From NCBI GenBank assembly GCA_905478185.1, contig CAJQHO010000005.1:1-45741 (forward strand): 45,741 nt of DNA, read 5' to 3'. The first letter of the stretch is position 1; every line of letters starts with the position of its first letter. The position numbers and the translations under genes are program-made. The notes beneath the pieces were generated by a model. The model did no database searches, was not told the origin of the DNA, and saw only the letters and a list, made by a program, of their open reading frames with translations. The stretch comes from an uncultured Flavobacteriales bacterium (GTDB lineage Bacteria; Bacteroidota; Bacteroidia; Flavobacteriales; BACL11). Shown piece by piece: positions 31,427-42,283 of the stretch.

Positions 31427-34180
31427 TTATTTTTTTATTATTTGTTTTGTAATAGACTTATTGTCAATAGTCAAACTTACAAAATATATCCCAGCTTTAT
31501 AATCTTTAATATTTAGCTGTATAGTATTAGCTCCAAAGTATAACTTCTGATTGTGTTCCTGTCCTACTTTTCTGCCCAATTCATCATAAATTACAGCTCT
31601 AGAATCTGCAATTTTATCCATATGAACTGCAAGTGATAATATATCATCTACAGGATTAGGAAATACGGTTAAATCAAAATTACCCTTTATATTATCAGTA
31701 GATAAAACATCAGCAATTGAAGTTAAGTTTGTTTGATAAATACCATTACCATGAGTTGCTACAACCAATAATCCGTCATTATCTCTGTACTCTAAGAATT
31801 CCACTACTACAGCACCAATTTCTGAGTCACCAACTTGTTCCCAAACTGTATTGTTGTCATCTAAAGTAGCTGTACCAAAAAGCCCAACAGAAGTGCCAAC
31901 TAAATAAAGTGTGCTGTTGCCTAAAGGAATAATTTTTGCAGTACGGCAAGAAGGGCCATTACCACTTCCACTAGGGTTTTGCTCTAAATTCCCAGCAACT
32001 TTATTCCAGCTTTGTCCTCCATCCATACTATGAAAAAGTGAATAAACTGAATAGTTAGAATACACTATCATCACTTCATCAGCATTATCTGGATTTACTG
32101 CAATATCATACACATAAGAATTAGAACCTGTTAATGGATAAGGAAGCTCAACAATTGCAGGATCGCCAACATCTGCATTATCAATTCGGAATATCTTTTT
32201 GTACTTAGTACCTAAATACACCACATTTGCAGGATTAACTGATGTTTCAATAGTAGTAATTATCATAGTAGGATTGGTTATAGTATCTGAGAACATCTCC
32301 CAACCAAAATCATTTTTAGCATGTGAATTGTTATAAGGAACATTTGCTATATCATTATTCCTCCAAAGTTTATTTCCAGCAGCCATATATAAAATATCAG
32401 AGTTCTTATCCATCACTAATGGATTGATAAACATATAATCATTACTATCAACTGAGGAAGGATCCATACGGTTAAAAGCTAAACGCTCTCCATTATTATC
32501 TAACTTCATTTTGTACATCACTCCTCTCTGAATGGTTAAATAAAAATCTTCTTCATTATCAGCAATACCTCCAAAGCAACCATCACCATTAAAAGGCATA
32601 TTCCATATAGACTGTACGCTTGGATCAAAAGTTACAAAATTTCCGTTATCCTGAAAACCTCCATGCATTACATCAGAATTTGCATTTCTACTGATACTCA
32701 CACCATAAAGCTGAGATGTATAATATCCGTTATTTAATGAAGTCCACTCCACTGTATCAGCAAAAGTATCATTGGATTTAAACACTCCACCATCAGTAGC
32801 AGATAAAATCACATTAGCATCAGAAGGTAAGAAAAGTAAATCGTGCTGATCAGGATGATGATTAGGATATACACCCCAATTCCCATCTCCCTCTACTGAA
32901 CCTATAAAATACCCTCCAATTATCATAGTATTATTAGGTGTTGTAAATCCATCAGATGAACGCCAAAGGTTAGTACCTCCAATGTAAACTGTATTAGGAT
33001 CAGTCGGATGAACCTTAACTAGTAAATCATAACCCCTTTGAGCATTAAAATTATCAAAAGAAGTTGATTGATTAGCAGGAATATTTGATGAAAGATTAAC
33101 CCAAGAACTATCTGAGGAATCATACTTCCAAAGAGATGTCCAAGTTTCACCATTAAAAAAAACATCAGTATGTTGTCCGTGATTATCAGTTTCAGCAGCA
33201 AGGAAGTAAACTTCATTCTCATTGCCAGGATTTACACCAATTGCAATTCTTCCATAAATTGGTGGAAACAAAGAATCCGTGATATTGGTCCAGTTTTGCC
33301 CATCTACTGAATGCCAAATACCTTTATCCAATCCATCAGAAGAAAGAGTAGCATAAACTTCTCCACTAGATGTAACCTCAATATTATTATAATAAGAACT
33401 GCCACCACCAAGTTCTTTTACCCAAGTAGCTCCTCCATTTTCACTTCTATAAATAGTACCATAAGTAGCTGCATATACCACATCTAAACTATCATTTGAT
33501 GGATCTGTTTCAATGTTCCAGATAAAGTCAAAATTAGAGTCAAAACCATTAGTATTAGTTGCTGTTACGGATAAAGAATCCCAACTGAGCCCACCATCAA
33601 CTGATTTATAAATACCATTACCTCCATAATAAGCCTCACCTCCACTAGCGGAACTCCCTGTAAGTTCTCCACTACCAAAATACCAAATATTTTCTTTTCC
33701 TGCTCTTTTATCCTGACTCACACAAGTAACATTATGCAGTTGATTAGGGTCAGTAGTCATCACCCAACTTTGCCCTCCATCTGTTGAGCGAAACATACCC
33801 CCACTTGCACCTCCTGCAAATAGAATGTTTTCATCTAGTATGTCCATTGCTAAAGCACGAGTACGCCCTCCCACATTGTACGGCCCCCTATGTAGCCAAG
33901 TTGCTTTGGACAAAGCTGTAGACTTAGGTAAAGTCTTTGCAAAAATCATTTCCTTTTGTCTTATATTATGTGGTATCTCACCTGTATTTGGGTTAGCCAA
34001 ACGAATGCGTTCCCAGACTACCCTTTCAGCAGGATTGTCAGAAGCAAAATAAGCTTGTTTGTTATTTGTATGTGTGCAAGAAGTAAAGAAAGCTAAACTG
34101 ATTGCAAAAAGTAAAATTTTGTTCATTTTGTAAATGGTTTTTGTTTTGGTAAAAGTAATGAAATAGTTGTTAGTTATCAA
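31427..34180 (-). CDS. BNR/sialidase-like (sortilin-type) repeat secreted lipoprotein with T9SS type A tail (start probably the internal MNKILLF codon)
   Basis: Repeated FRSTDGGQSW, YKSVDGGLSW, YRSENGGATW, FHSMDGGQSW; tail FPNPVDDILSL...GIYFVSLTIDNKSITKQIIKK. Confidence 0.85.
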   Translation of the reverse strand: MITNNYFITFTKTKTIYKMNKILLFAISLAFFTSCTHTNNKQAYFASDNPAERVVWERIRLANPNTGEIPHNIRQKEMIFAKTLPKSTALSKATWLHRGPYNVGGRTRALAMDILDENILFAGGASGGMFRSTDGGQSWVMTTDPNQLHNVTCVSQDKRAGKENIWYFGSGELTGSSASGGEAYYGGNGIYKSVDGGLSWDSLSVTATNTNGFDSNFDFIWNIETDPSNDSLDVVYAATYGTIYRSENGGATWVKELGGGSSYYNNIEVTSSGEVYATLSSDGLDKGIWHSVDGQNWTNITDSLFPPIYGRIAIGVNPGNENEVYFLAAETDNHGQHTDVFFNGETWTSLWKYDSSDSSWVNLSSNIPANQSTSFDNFNAQRGYDLLVKVHPTDPNTVYIGGTNLWRSSDGFTTPNNTMIIGGYFIGSVEGDGNWGVYPNHHPDQHDLLFLPSDANVILSATDGGVFKSNDTFADTVEWTSLNNGYYTSQLYGVSISRNANSDVMHGGFQDNGNFVTFDPSVQSIWNMPFNGDGCFGGIADNEEDFYLTIQRGVMYKMKLDNNGERLAFNRMDPSSVDSNDYMFINPLVMDKNSDILYMAAGNKLWRNNDIANVPYNNSHAKNDFGWEMFSDTITNPTMIITTIETSVNPANVVYLGTKYKKIFRIDNADVGDPAIVELPYPLTGSNSYVYDIAVNPDNADEVMIVYSNYSVYSLFHSMDGGQSWNKVAGNLEQNPSGSGNGPSCRTAKIIPLGNSTLYLVGTSVGLFGTATLDDNNTVWEQVGDSEIGAVVVEFLEYRDNDGLLVVATHGNGIYQTNLTSIADVLSTDNIKGNFDLTVFPNPVDDILSLAVHMDKIADSRAVIYDELGRKVGQEHNQKLYFGANTIQLNIKDYKAGIYFVSLTIDNKSITKQIIKK

Positions 34181-34194
34181 ATCCTAATAAAAAT

Positions 34195-34204
34195 GTAAAT
34201 TTGC
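34195..34204 (+). promoter_or_regulatory. Candidate Bacteroidota -7 promoter element (GTAAATTTGC) for icmF
   Basis: TAnnTTTG match 22 bp upstream of the ATG at 34226. Confidence 0.5.
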
Positions 34205-34225
34205 AATCTGAAATAAATACACGTA

Positions 34226-37200
34226 ATGGAACTAGAAGAAAGATATATCCCTAAACATAAAGTAAGAATTGTAACGGCTGCTAGCCTATTTGACGGTCAT
34301 GATGCTGCTATAAATATAATGAGGAGAATTATACAAGCAACAGGTTGTGAGGTAATTCATTTGGGGCATGACAGAAGTGTAGAAGAAGTAGTAAACTGTG
34401 CTATTGAAGAGGATGCAAATGCTATTGCTATGACTTCCTATCAAGGAGGGCATACTGAGTACTTAAAGTATATGTACGACCTATTACAAGAGAAAAAAGC
34501 TACACACATAAAAGTATTTGCTGGTGGAGGTGGCACAATATTACCTGATGAAATAAAGGAATTAGAAGCTTACGGAATTACAAGAATCTATCATCCAGAT
34601 GATGGTAGAGCAATGGGATTGCAAGGAATGATAAACGACCTAATTAAGCGTTCGGACTTTTTAGTTGGAGAACACTTAGCAGGAGAAATTTCAGCAGTAA
34701 AAGAAAAGAATGTAAATGCTATTGCAAGGTTAATTTCAGCAGCAGAAAATTGCCCAGATAAGCACAATGGTATTTTATCCGAAATAAAAGAACTTGCTAC
34801 AAAATCGGAAACTCCAGTACTAGGAATTACAGGAACTGGTGGAGCTGGAAAATCCTCCTTAGTGGATGAATTGGTTAGAAGATTTATTACTGATTTCCCA
34901 AACAAAAACATTGCTATTGTATCGGTAGATCCTTCCAAAAGAAAAACAGGAGGTGCACTTTTAGGAGATAGAATAAGAATGAATGCCATAAAATCAGATC
35001 AGGTATATATGCGTTCCTTGGCTACTCGTCAGGCCAACTTAGCACTATCGGCACATGTGAATGATGCACTTGATATTTTGAAAGTGGCCAACTATGATTT
35101 AATCATATTGGAAACTTCAGGTATTGGGCAATCCGACACGGAAATTATTGAACATTCGGATGTTTCCCTTTATGTAATGACACCAGAATATGGTGCTGCT
35201 ACTCAGTTGGAAAAAATTGATATGCTGGATTTTGCTGACCTTATCTCCATCAATAAATTTGATAAAAAAGGAGGATTGGACGCCATAAGAGATGTGAAAA
35301 AGCAATTCCAAAGAAACAATACTCTTTTTGATAAAGATGTAGATAGCATGCCCGTTTATGGTACTATCGCTTCCCAGTTTAACGACCCAGGAGCCAATTC
35401 GCTTTACAAAGCAATAATGGATAAGTTCTCCGAAAAAGGATTAGGAAACTTCAATTCCTCTTTTGAAATAACGGATGAAATGAGTGAGAAGATATTTGTA
35501 ATTCCACCCAACAGAGTGCGTTACTTATCAGAAATATCAGAAAACAACAGAGCATACGATAAATGGGCAATTGACCAAAAGGACATTGCACAGAAACTGT
35601 ACGCATTACAAAAATCACTAGAGATATTAGCGAATGCAAGTAAGGAGGTAATCACACATATAAAAAAGGAGTATGAAACGATTTCACTGGACTTACATCC
35701 TAAAAACAAAATACTAATTGACACTTGGGAAGAAGTACAAAAGAAGTACCAAGAAAAGATTTTCAAATTTAAAGTTAGGGATAGAGAACTCTCTATTCAA
35801 ACAGACTCCACTTCCCTATCGGGTTCTTCTATTCCAAAAATATCCTTACCAAAATATGAGGCTTGGGGGGATGTATTAAAATGGCAATTACAAGAAAATG
35901 TACCTGGGGAATTCCCATTTACTGCAGGATTATTCCCCTTTAAAAGAGAGGGAGAAGACCCAACAAGAATGTTTGCTGGTGAAGGAGGTCCTGAAAGAAC
36001 AAACAAGCGTTTTCACCTAGTAAGTTTAGGTATGCCTGCCAAAAGGCTTTCCACTGCTTTTGATTCTGTAACCCTATACGGAAACGACCCAGGAAAACGA
36101 CCAGATATATATGGTAAAATTGGTAATGCTGGAGTATCCATTTGTTGTTTGGATGATTTGAAAAAACTCTATTCTGGATTTGAGTTAGCCAACCCAATGA
36201 CATCCGTAAGTATGACCATAAACGGACCTGCACCAATGCTATTGGCCTACTTTATGAATGCTGCCATTGACCAAGAATGTGAGAAATACATAAAAGAGAA
36301 TGGCTTAGAAAAACAGGTAGAAAGCAAGATTGCTAGCATCTATAAAAACAAAGTAGTTGCCAGACCAAAATACCAAGGGAAATTACCTGAAGGAAATAAT
36401 GGTTTAGGACTCTTTTTATTAGGAGTTACAGGAGATGAAGTACTAGAAAATGACATCTACCAAAAAATAAAAGTTGAGACCTTAACGAAAGTTAGAGGTA
36501 CAGTACAAGCCGATATCTTAAAAGAAGATCAGGCACAAAATACCTGTATTTTCTCTACAGAATTTGCCCTAAGAATGATGGGTGATGTACAAGAGTATTT
36601 TATTGACAATGGAGTAAGAAACTTCTATTCTGTTTCTATTTCAGGGTATCATATTGCTGAGGCAGGTGCCAACCCAATATCTCAATTAGCATTTACATTG
36701 GCAAACGGATTTACTTATGTGGAATACTACCTAAGCAGAGGAATGGATATTAATGAATTCGGACCTAACCTTTCGTTCTTCTTTAGTAATGGTGTTGACC
36801 CAGAATATGCAGTGATTGGCCGTGTTGCCAGAAGACTTTGGGCAAAAGCCATGAAGAATAAATATGGAGCCAACAAAAGAGCACAAATGTTGAAATATCA
36901 TATACAAACTTCTGGTAGATCATTACACGCACAGGAAATTGACTTTAATGATATTCGTACAACATTGCAGGCTCTATACGCAATTTACGATAACTGTAAT
37001 TCCCTACATACTAACGCTTATGATGAGGCCATCACTACTCCTACTGAAGAATCGGTAAGAAGAGCAATGGCTATTCAATTAATAATAAACAAAGAATTAG
37101 GACTTGCCAGAAACGAAAACCCAATACAAGGATCATTTATAATTGAAGAATTAACTGATTTAGTAGAGGAAGCAGTACTTACTGAATTCGATAGAATAAC

Positions 37201-37594
37201 AGAAAGAGGTGGTGTGTTAGGTGCTATGGAAACTATGTACCAAAGAAGTAAGATACAGGAGGAAAGTCTGCATTATGAACATTTAAAACACTCAGGTGAA
37301 TTCCCAATTATTGGAGTGAACACCTTCTTAAATAAAAAAGGTTCTCCTACTGTAATTCCTGAGGAAGTAATTAGAGCAACAGAAGAAGAAAAACAATACC
37401 AAATTACAATGTTAGAAGAATTACATAAAGGCAGTAAAGATAAATCTGCAGCACTATTATGTAATTTGCAAAATGCAGCAATCCAGAACAAAAATATATT
37501 TGGATTATTAATGGATGCAGGGAAAGTTTGTTCATTAGGAGAAATTACAAATGCACTATTTGAAGTAGGTGGGCAGTACAGAAGGAATATGTAA
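34226..37594 (+). CDS. icmF: Fused isobutyryl-CoA mutase: B12-binding domain + MeaB-like GTPase + mutase domain
   Basis: B12 domain ([41 protein letters not shown]), G-domain ([21 protein letters not shown]), mutase ([35 protein letters not shown]). Confidence 0.95.
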   Translation: MELEERYIPKHKVRIVTAASLFDGHDAAINIMRRIIQATGCEVIHLGHDRSVEEVVNCAIEEDANAIAMTSYQGGHTEYLKYMYDLLQEKKATHIKVFAGGGGTILPDEIKELEAYGITRIYHPDDGRAMGLQGMINDLIKRSDFLVGEHLAGEISAVKEKNVNAIARLISAAENCPDKHNGILSEIKELATKSETPVLGITGTGGAGKSSLVDELVRRFITDFPNKNIAIVSVDPSKRKTGGALLGDRIRMNAIKSDQVYMRSLATRQANLALSAHVNDALDILKVANYDLIILETSGIGQSDTEIIEHSDVSLYVMTPEYGAATQLEKIDMLDFADLISINKFDKKGGLDAIRDVKKQFQRNNTLFDKDVDSMPVYGTIASQFNDPGANSLYKAIMDKFSEKGLGNFNSSFEITDEMSEKIFVIPPNRVRYLSEISENNRAYDKWAIDQKDIAQKLYALQKSLEILANASKEVITHIKKEYETISLDLHPKNKILIDTWEEVQKKYQEKIFKFKVRDRELSIQTDSTSLSGSSIPKISLPKYEAWGDVLKWQLQENVPGEFPFTAGLFPFKREGEDPTRMFAGEGGPERTNKRFHLVSLGMPAKRLSTAFDSVTLYGNDPGKRPDIYGKIGNAGVSICCLDDLKKLYSGFELANPMTSVSMTINGPAPMLLAYFMNAAIDQECEKYIKENGLEKQVESKIASIYKNKVVARPKYQGKLPEGNNGLGLFLLGVTGDEVLENDIYQKIKVETLTKVRGTVQADILKEDQAQNTCIFSTEFALRMMGDVQEYFIDNGVRNFYSVSISGYHIAEAGANPISQLAFTLANGFTYVEYYLSRGMDINEFGPNLSFFFSNGVDPEYAVIGRVARRLWAKAMKNKYGANKRAQMLKYHIQTSGRSLHAQEIDFNDIRTTLQALYAIYDNCNSLHTNAYDEAITTPTEESVRRAMAIQLIINKELGLARNENPIQGSFIIEELTDLVEEAVLTEFDRITERGGVLGAMETMYQRSKIQEESLHYEHLKHSGEFPIIGVNTFLNKKGSPTVIPEEVIRATEEEKQYQITMLEELHKGSKDKSAALLCNLQNAAIQNKNIFGLLMDAGKVCSLGEITNALFEVGGQYRRNM

Positions 37595-37635
37595 TAAAAA
37601 ATATAAATGCTCCTAAAAAGAAGCTTTTATATATT

Positions 37636-37714
37636 ACTAGCAGGATTACACCCTCTACCCTTTTCACTAGATTACATAAAGCTTTTAAACTAAAATTTGC
37701 ACTACTTTTTGCAC
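37636..37714 (+). repeat. Dispersed att-like repeat, copy 1 (core + right arm)
   Basis: tagcaggattacaccctctacccttttcactagattacataaagcttttaaactaaaatttgcactactttttgcac; degraded similarity to about 37735. Confidence 0.85.
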
Positions 37715-37776
37715 TGATGACTATTACTATTTAGCTTTTAAATTAGCTGCTAAATATTTTCACGTGTCATCTAGAC

Positions 37777-40464
37777 TTATTGCAATATCAATTTCTTATT
37801 AACCACTCCATCATTGGTTTCTATCTCTAAGAAGTAAATGCCTTTTGCATGTTCATGCAGAGTTACTTGTTTAGTATACTCACCAACAAATTGATCTAAA
37901 TCTTCTGAGATGATTACCTCTCCAACTACATTAAGTATTCTAACTTTTAAGTCCTGTACAGTTTCTGATGTAAAGCTGATATTAAACACATCTCTTGATG
38001 GGTTAGGATAAATAGCTAAGTTAGCAATTGCTGTTCCACCCTCAACTCTTACAACAGGCTGAGTCCAGTAAACAAGCGGCGTCCATGTTACAGACTTCCA
38101 AGCTCCTCCATTTGGATCACAGTATGATCTAGCTTGAGCTCTATAAGTCTCACCAGCAACTAAACCATTCTTATCCTTAGTGTAAGTACCATAAGATACT
38201 CCAGCTCCTCCAATTTGGAAGAAGTCAGATCCTGAAGGATTAGAAATAGAATCAACTCTTGCTTTCAACCTTACAAATGCATAAACTCCATTTGATGCAT
38301 CCCAAGTAAATGTAGCTTTCGTAGGATTAGCTCCAACTGCTGCTAAGTTACCAACATTAGGACAATTATCAAGTGTAGTAAATGTACTCAAGCCAGTCCA
38401 AGCACTTGAACCACCACCACAATACCAAGCTTTCATCTCATACTCATAAGTAGTACTTGCAGTTAAGTTAAGTAATAACTTATCTGTCTTCTGATTACCC
38501 CATGTACAAGATCCTACAGGTCCACCCATAGTTTTCTGTGTCCATGAAGAAGTACCAACTTCTTTGTATCTAATTCTATACTGGTCAACTGTACATGTAC
38601 TAGAGTTCATGTTATCCCAATTGATAACCGCTCTAGTATGAACAATACCATCAACAAACATAGCTGTTGGGGCATCTTCATTACAAACAGAGGGATAAGT
38701 ACAGGAACCGTCATCACAGTTAGCCATTGAATTATAATTTACTGCAATAGGATCTGTACAACCTGCCCAACCCCAGCATGAGCCATCATCTACAGTAGCA
38801 TTTGGATCATAATTACAAGAAGTTGGGCCAGTACAACCATAAATAACATTTACAGAAAAGATTACAGTATCAGCAATAATAGGATAAATTGGTTGATGAT
38901 TATTGTCAAATAGAGTAAAAATAACTTCATAGCTTCCATTTGCTAAATTAGGAAGTAAAATGCTCGTGATATCAAAATGTGGAGTCATAACTCCGTTTAC
39001 ATAATAGTGAATATGACCATCACCTCCAGAAGTAGGAAGGCCAATAGTAAAATTACTAACTGTAAAATCTACATTCACATTATTTGTTGTGGTAATTTCA
39101 TCATCTTCCACAGGATATGTAATTGTTATATCAGGATATAGACAAGAACCATCATCATGGTTAGCTAAAGGGTCGTAATTAAAAGCTAAACTATCGGTAC
39201 ATCCCCAAACCGGTGGGTGGTGCGCTATAATCACTCCCTTCATACCATAAGCAGCATGTGGGCTACATACATAATAAAAAGTATGGCAATCATCCGGTAT
39301 ATACATTCCTGTAGTTCCATATCCAAAACTAAAGCCTCCTGCAATAGGAGCGTTTCCACCTGCAAGCCAAGTACTGTCAGTTACTTCTACTGCATTGTGT
39401 CCTCCACCCAAAATAAAATTAATAGTATCTCCCACATCACAAATAATAGTATCTGGAGAAAAAGTCATTCCTATTGTTTCTATTGTATATGAACTATAAT
39501 CACAGCCTCCATCATCTACATTAGCAAGACTATCATAATTTAATGCGGTTGGATCTGTACAACCATAAGAATTGGCAATAATCACCCCAACCATCCCACT
39601 AGAAGCATGCGGTTGGCATACATAATAATATGTTTGTGCATTAGTTGGTATATGCATTCCTGTTGCCCCATATCCGAAACTGAAACCTCCATTTGAAGTA
39701 TTCCCTCCTGAAACAAATGTAGAATAATCAACCTCTAAAGCATTATGAGACTGTCCTAAAATAAAATGTATCGTATCTCCCACATCACATTTTACAGTGT
39801 CAGGAGAAAAAGTCATTCCAAGAGTTTTTATAGTATAAGATGTGAGATCACAACTACCATCATCAATAGTAGCTGCTGAATCATAATTAACAGCTGTTAA
39901 ATCTGTACATCCGTATATAGGTGGCCATGATGCAATGGCATTATCTAATAATCCTTCAATTGTTGAAGCAGAAGTAGGAGTTATACAATTTGCACAAATT
40001 GTAGTATACGATCTATCAGGATAAACAACATAATAAGTTGGTGTGTAACTCATTTGATAGTTAATTAAATAAGGAGTCACATCATTTGCAATAGGGAATG
40101 TGACATTATGAGTATTAGCAAAATTAGCTACAGCAGCACTATCTGTTGAGCCATTCACTTCTAACCCTAAAAATCTAGCTGAATTATTACCTGAAGGACC
40201 ATTAGTTAAATAAGAGTTCTCTGTTCCTGGAGCATGCATCACACAATGTCCACAAGTTACACTCAAAAACTCTAATACTGTAACATAACCACTATCAAGG
40301 TAATTATATAATTCATGTGAGTTTCCATTTAAATCAGTTACTGTAAAATTAGGCGCGTATCCAGTTCCATTTAACAAACCAGTTTGAGCGTTTACAAAGA
40401 GGATATTAATTAAAAACAATAAAGTAATTAGCTTTTTCATATTATTATAATCTATTTCTAACAA
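37777..40464 (-). CDS. T9SS-secreted protein: N-terminal thioredoxin-like (CGHC) domain, two cupredoxin-like domains, FN3-like region, type A tail
   Basis: FTVTDLNGNSHELYNYLDSGYVTVLEFLSVTCGHC; two GMTFSPDT..CDVGDTI...HNA.EV...YYVC.PHA..GM.GVIIA modules; YGCTD..A.NYD..A..DDGSC motifs; tail YPNPSRDVFNISF. Confidence 0.8.
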   Translation of the reverse strand: MLEIDYNNMKKLITLLFLINILFVNAQTGLLNGTGYAPNFTVTDLNGNSHELYNYLDSGYVTVLEFLSVTCGHCVMHAPGTENSYLTNGPSGNNSARFLGLEVNGSTDSAAVANFANTHNVTFPIANDVTPYLINYQMSYTPTYYVVYPDRSYTTICANCITPTSASTIEGLLDNAIASWPPIYGCTDLTAVNYDSAATIDDGSCDLTSYTIKTLGMTFSPDTVKCDVGDTIHFILGQSHNALEVDYSTFVSGGNTSNGGFSFGYGATGMHIPTNAQTYYYVCQPHASSGMVGVIIANSYGCTDPTALNYDSLANVDDGGCDYSSYTIETIGMTFSPDTIICDVGDTINFILGGGHNAVEVTDSTWLAGGNAPIAGGFSFGYGTTGMYIPDDCHTFYYVCSPHAAYGMKGVIIAHHPPVWGCTDSLAFNYDPLANHDDGSCLYPDITITYPVEDDEITTTNNVNVDFTVSNFTIGLPTSGGDGHIHYYVNGVMTPHFDITSILLPNLANGSYEVIFTLFDNNHQPIYPIIADTVIFSVNVIYGCTGPTSCNYDPNATVDDGSCWGWAGCTDPIAVNYNSMANCDDGSCTYPSVCNEDAPTAMFVDGIVHTRAVINWDNMNSSTCTVDQYRIRYKEVGTSSWTQKTMGGPVGSCTWGNQKTDKLLLNLTASTTYEYEMKAWYCGGGSSAWTGLSTFTTLDNCPNVGNLAAVGANPTKATFTWDASNGVYAFVRLKARVDSISNPSGSDFFQIGGAGVSYGTYTKDKNGLVAGETYRAQARSYCDPNGGAWKSVTWTPLVYWTQPVVRVEGGTAIANLAIYPNPSRDVFNISFTSETVQDLKVRILNVVGEVIISEDLDQFVGEYTKQVTLHEHAKGIYFLEIETNDGVVNKKLILQ

Positions 40465-40500
40465 AACTACAAAAAAAACAGAAGATATTTTAAAAATAAT

Positions 40501-42243
40501 TTATTCAATAATTATTTTTTTCTTTACAATTCCATTTTCATAGAAATAAAAAATCGGATTATTGTTTGTAGCTTTAGTTGTTCTGCCTAAAATGTCTGTG
40601 ATTTTAATAAGCCCTTTTGGTTCACCATCAATTTCATCTATTATTGTTCCTATGCAATCAGGAATTAAACTGACGCCATCCAATTGCCAACTGCTATTTA
40701 TCGGAATGCACAAATGAGTAAGTGCTGTAACAGGAACATCTACAATTCTTGGTGTATCTGTGTAATCGTAAATCCATGTAGAATCAGGTGAATACCAAGT
40801 AGAATTATTAATCGTTCCATTTGGTATCCCGAATCCCCCAACATAATCAAATGCCATAGTATTTCCTGTACCTTCATTTAATTTCCAATAGCCAATTAAG
40901 TTGCTGTAGTTAGGATGATTATTGTCTAAATGATCACATTGCCAATTTTGTATATTCTGCCCACTTATTAAGGAATTCCAAACTCTTACTTCAGAAATTG
41001 AACCATTAAAAGCATAAGTTTGATTAATATCAGTACCAAAAAACAAACCAGCATTTGTTGTAATATCTCCTACAGAAGAAATATCAGCTGAATCCAAAAG
41101 AACTCCATCTTCATACATTTTCATGTATCCGTCTCTATCAAAACTAACACTAAGGGTATGCCATTGGTTGTCAGCAATCATCCCTCCAACATCAATATCT
41201 GCACGGTTTGTGCCATCACCTATATTTACTTTCCATTCGGGTCCTGCTGGGTATTTAAATGAAAAAACAAAACCAGGATTAGATCCAGAATTCCAGTCTT
41301 TATCACCAATAATAGCAACATTTCCTCCTGTATTAGTTCGCACTCTGCATTCAATTGTAAAATCTTGCGTGCTACCAAAATTATATATAGGATTTGAGGG
41401 GATTTGCACATGGTCATCAACTCCATCAAATTGTAATTCAGTTGTATCCGCTAAACAATTATAAACGCTATCAAATATCATATTACTATCGGCAAGGATA
41501 GTACTTTGAGCAATAGCATTTCCATTAGCAATTACAAAAACATTTTGTTCTTCTATGCTATTTCCTCCATGAGAAGTTCCTAATCCACCATGATCAGTTG
41601 TAATGAGTATAAGCCAATCTTCATTAGCATAATTTGGCCTTTGGGAAATAGATTGCATAATAGGAGATATATAAGCATCCACCCCTTCTATTGCTGTGAT
41701 ATTTTGACTCACATTTGGTGAAAATCCATCAGCATGCCCTGCATGATCCACATCATCAAAATGAAGAAACATAAAATCCGGATCATTTGAAGATAGATAA
41801 TTAACAGCTTCTGAACTTACATCTGCATCTGATGAAACATTAAGTTTATAATCAGCATGATTTTGAACGATATAATCATTTATTGGATTCCAATTACAAA
41901 TAGAAACTGTATGTAAGTTATTGTCAAAATCCTCTATTCGCTCAAAAAGAGGTGGGTAATTGGTGTAATCAGTACCAACAAAACTATTATCCACCGACAA
42001 ATGTTTGTCAGACCATACTCCGCATAAAATTGCTGACCAACCAGGCCCACTTAATGTGATGTCATCATTTAATACATCTGGGTTGTAAATTCCATTTGCT
42101 ATAAGATTATCAATTGTTGGCGTATTGGCTAATTCTAGAGCATCTGCTCTGCAACCATCAATACCAATGAGTAGTACTTTTTTGGTAGTTTACGCATTTA
42201 TTAATAATGGGAAGCAAAGTAATATAAGTAGTATTTTTTTCAT
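40501..42243 (-). pseudogene. Type I phosphodiesterase/alkaline-phosphatase-like + LamG secreted protein, interrupted by an in-frame TAA after the signal peptide
   Basis: Minus-strand ATG at 42243: MKKILLILLCFPLLINA*TTKKVLLIGIDGCRADALELANTPTIDNLI...LSGPGWSAILCGVWSDKHLSVDNSFVG..., in frame with the track ORF 40501-42000 (TTG start); TAA at 42190-42192; tail DILGRTTKATNNNPIFYFYENGIVKKKIIIE. Confidence 0.75.
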
Positions 42244-42283
42244 ACTACAATAATATAAAAAATTTATGGGAAATTTTGAGGAG

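Noticed and set aside
34591-37491. Multiple minus-strand ORFs inside icmF
   Set aside because: Antisense shadows of a strongly supported conserved enzyme.
39217-39492. 91-aa + strand ORF
   Set aside because: Antisense to the cupredoxin region of a T9SS protein; no signal peptide or family match.
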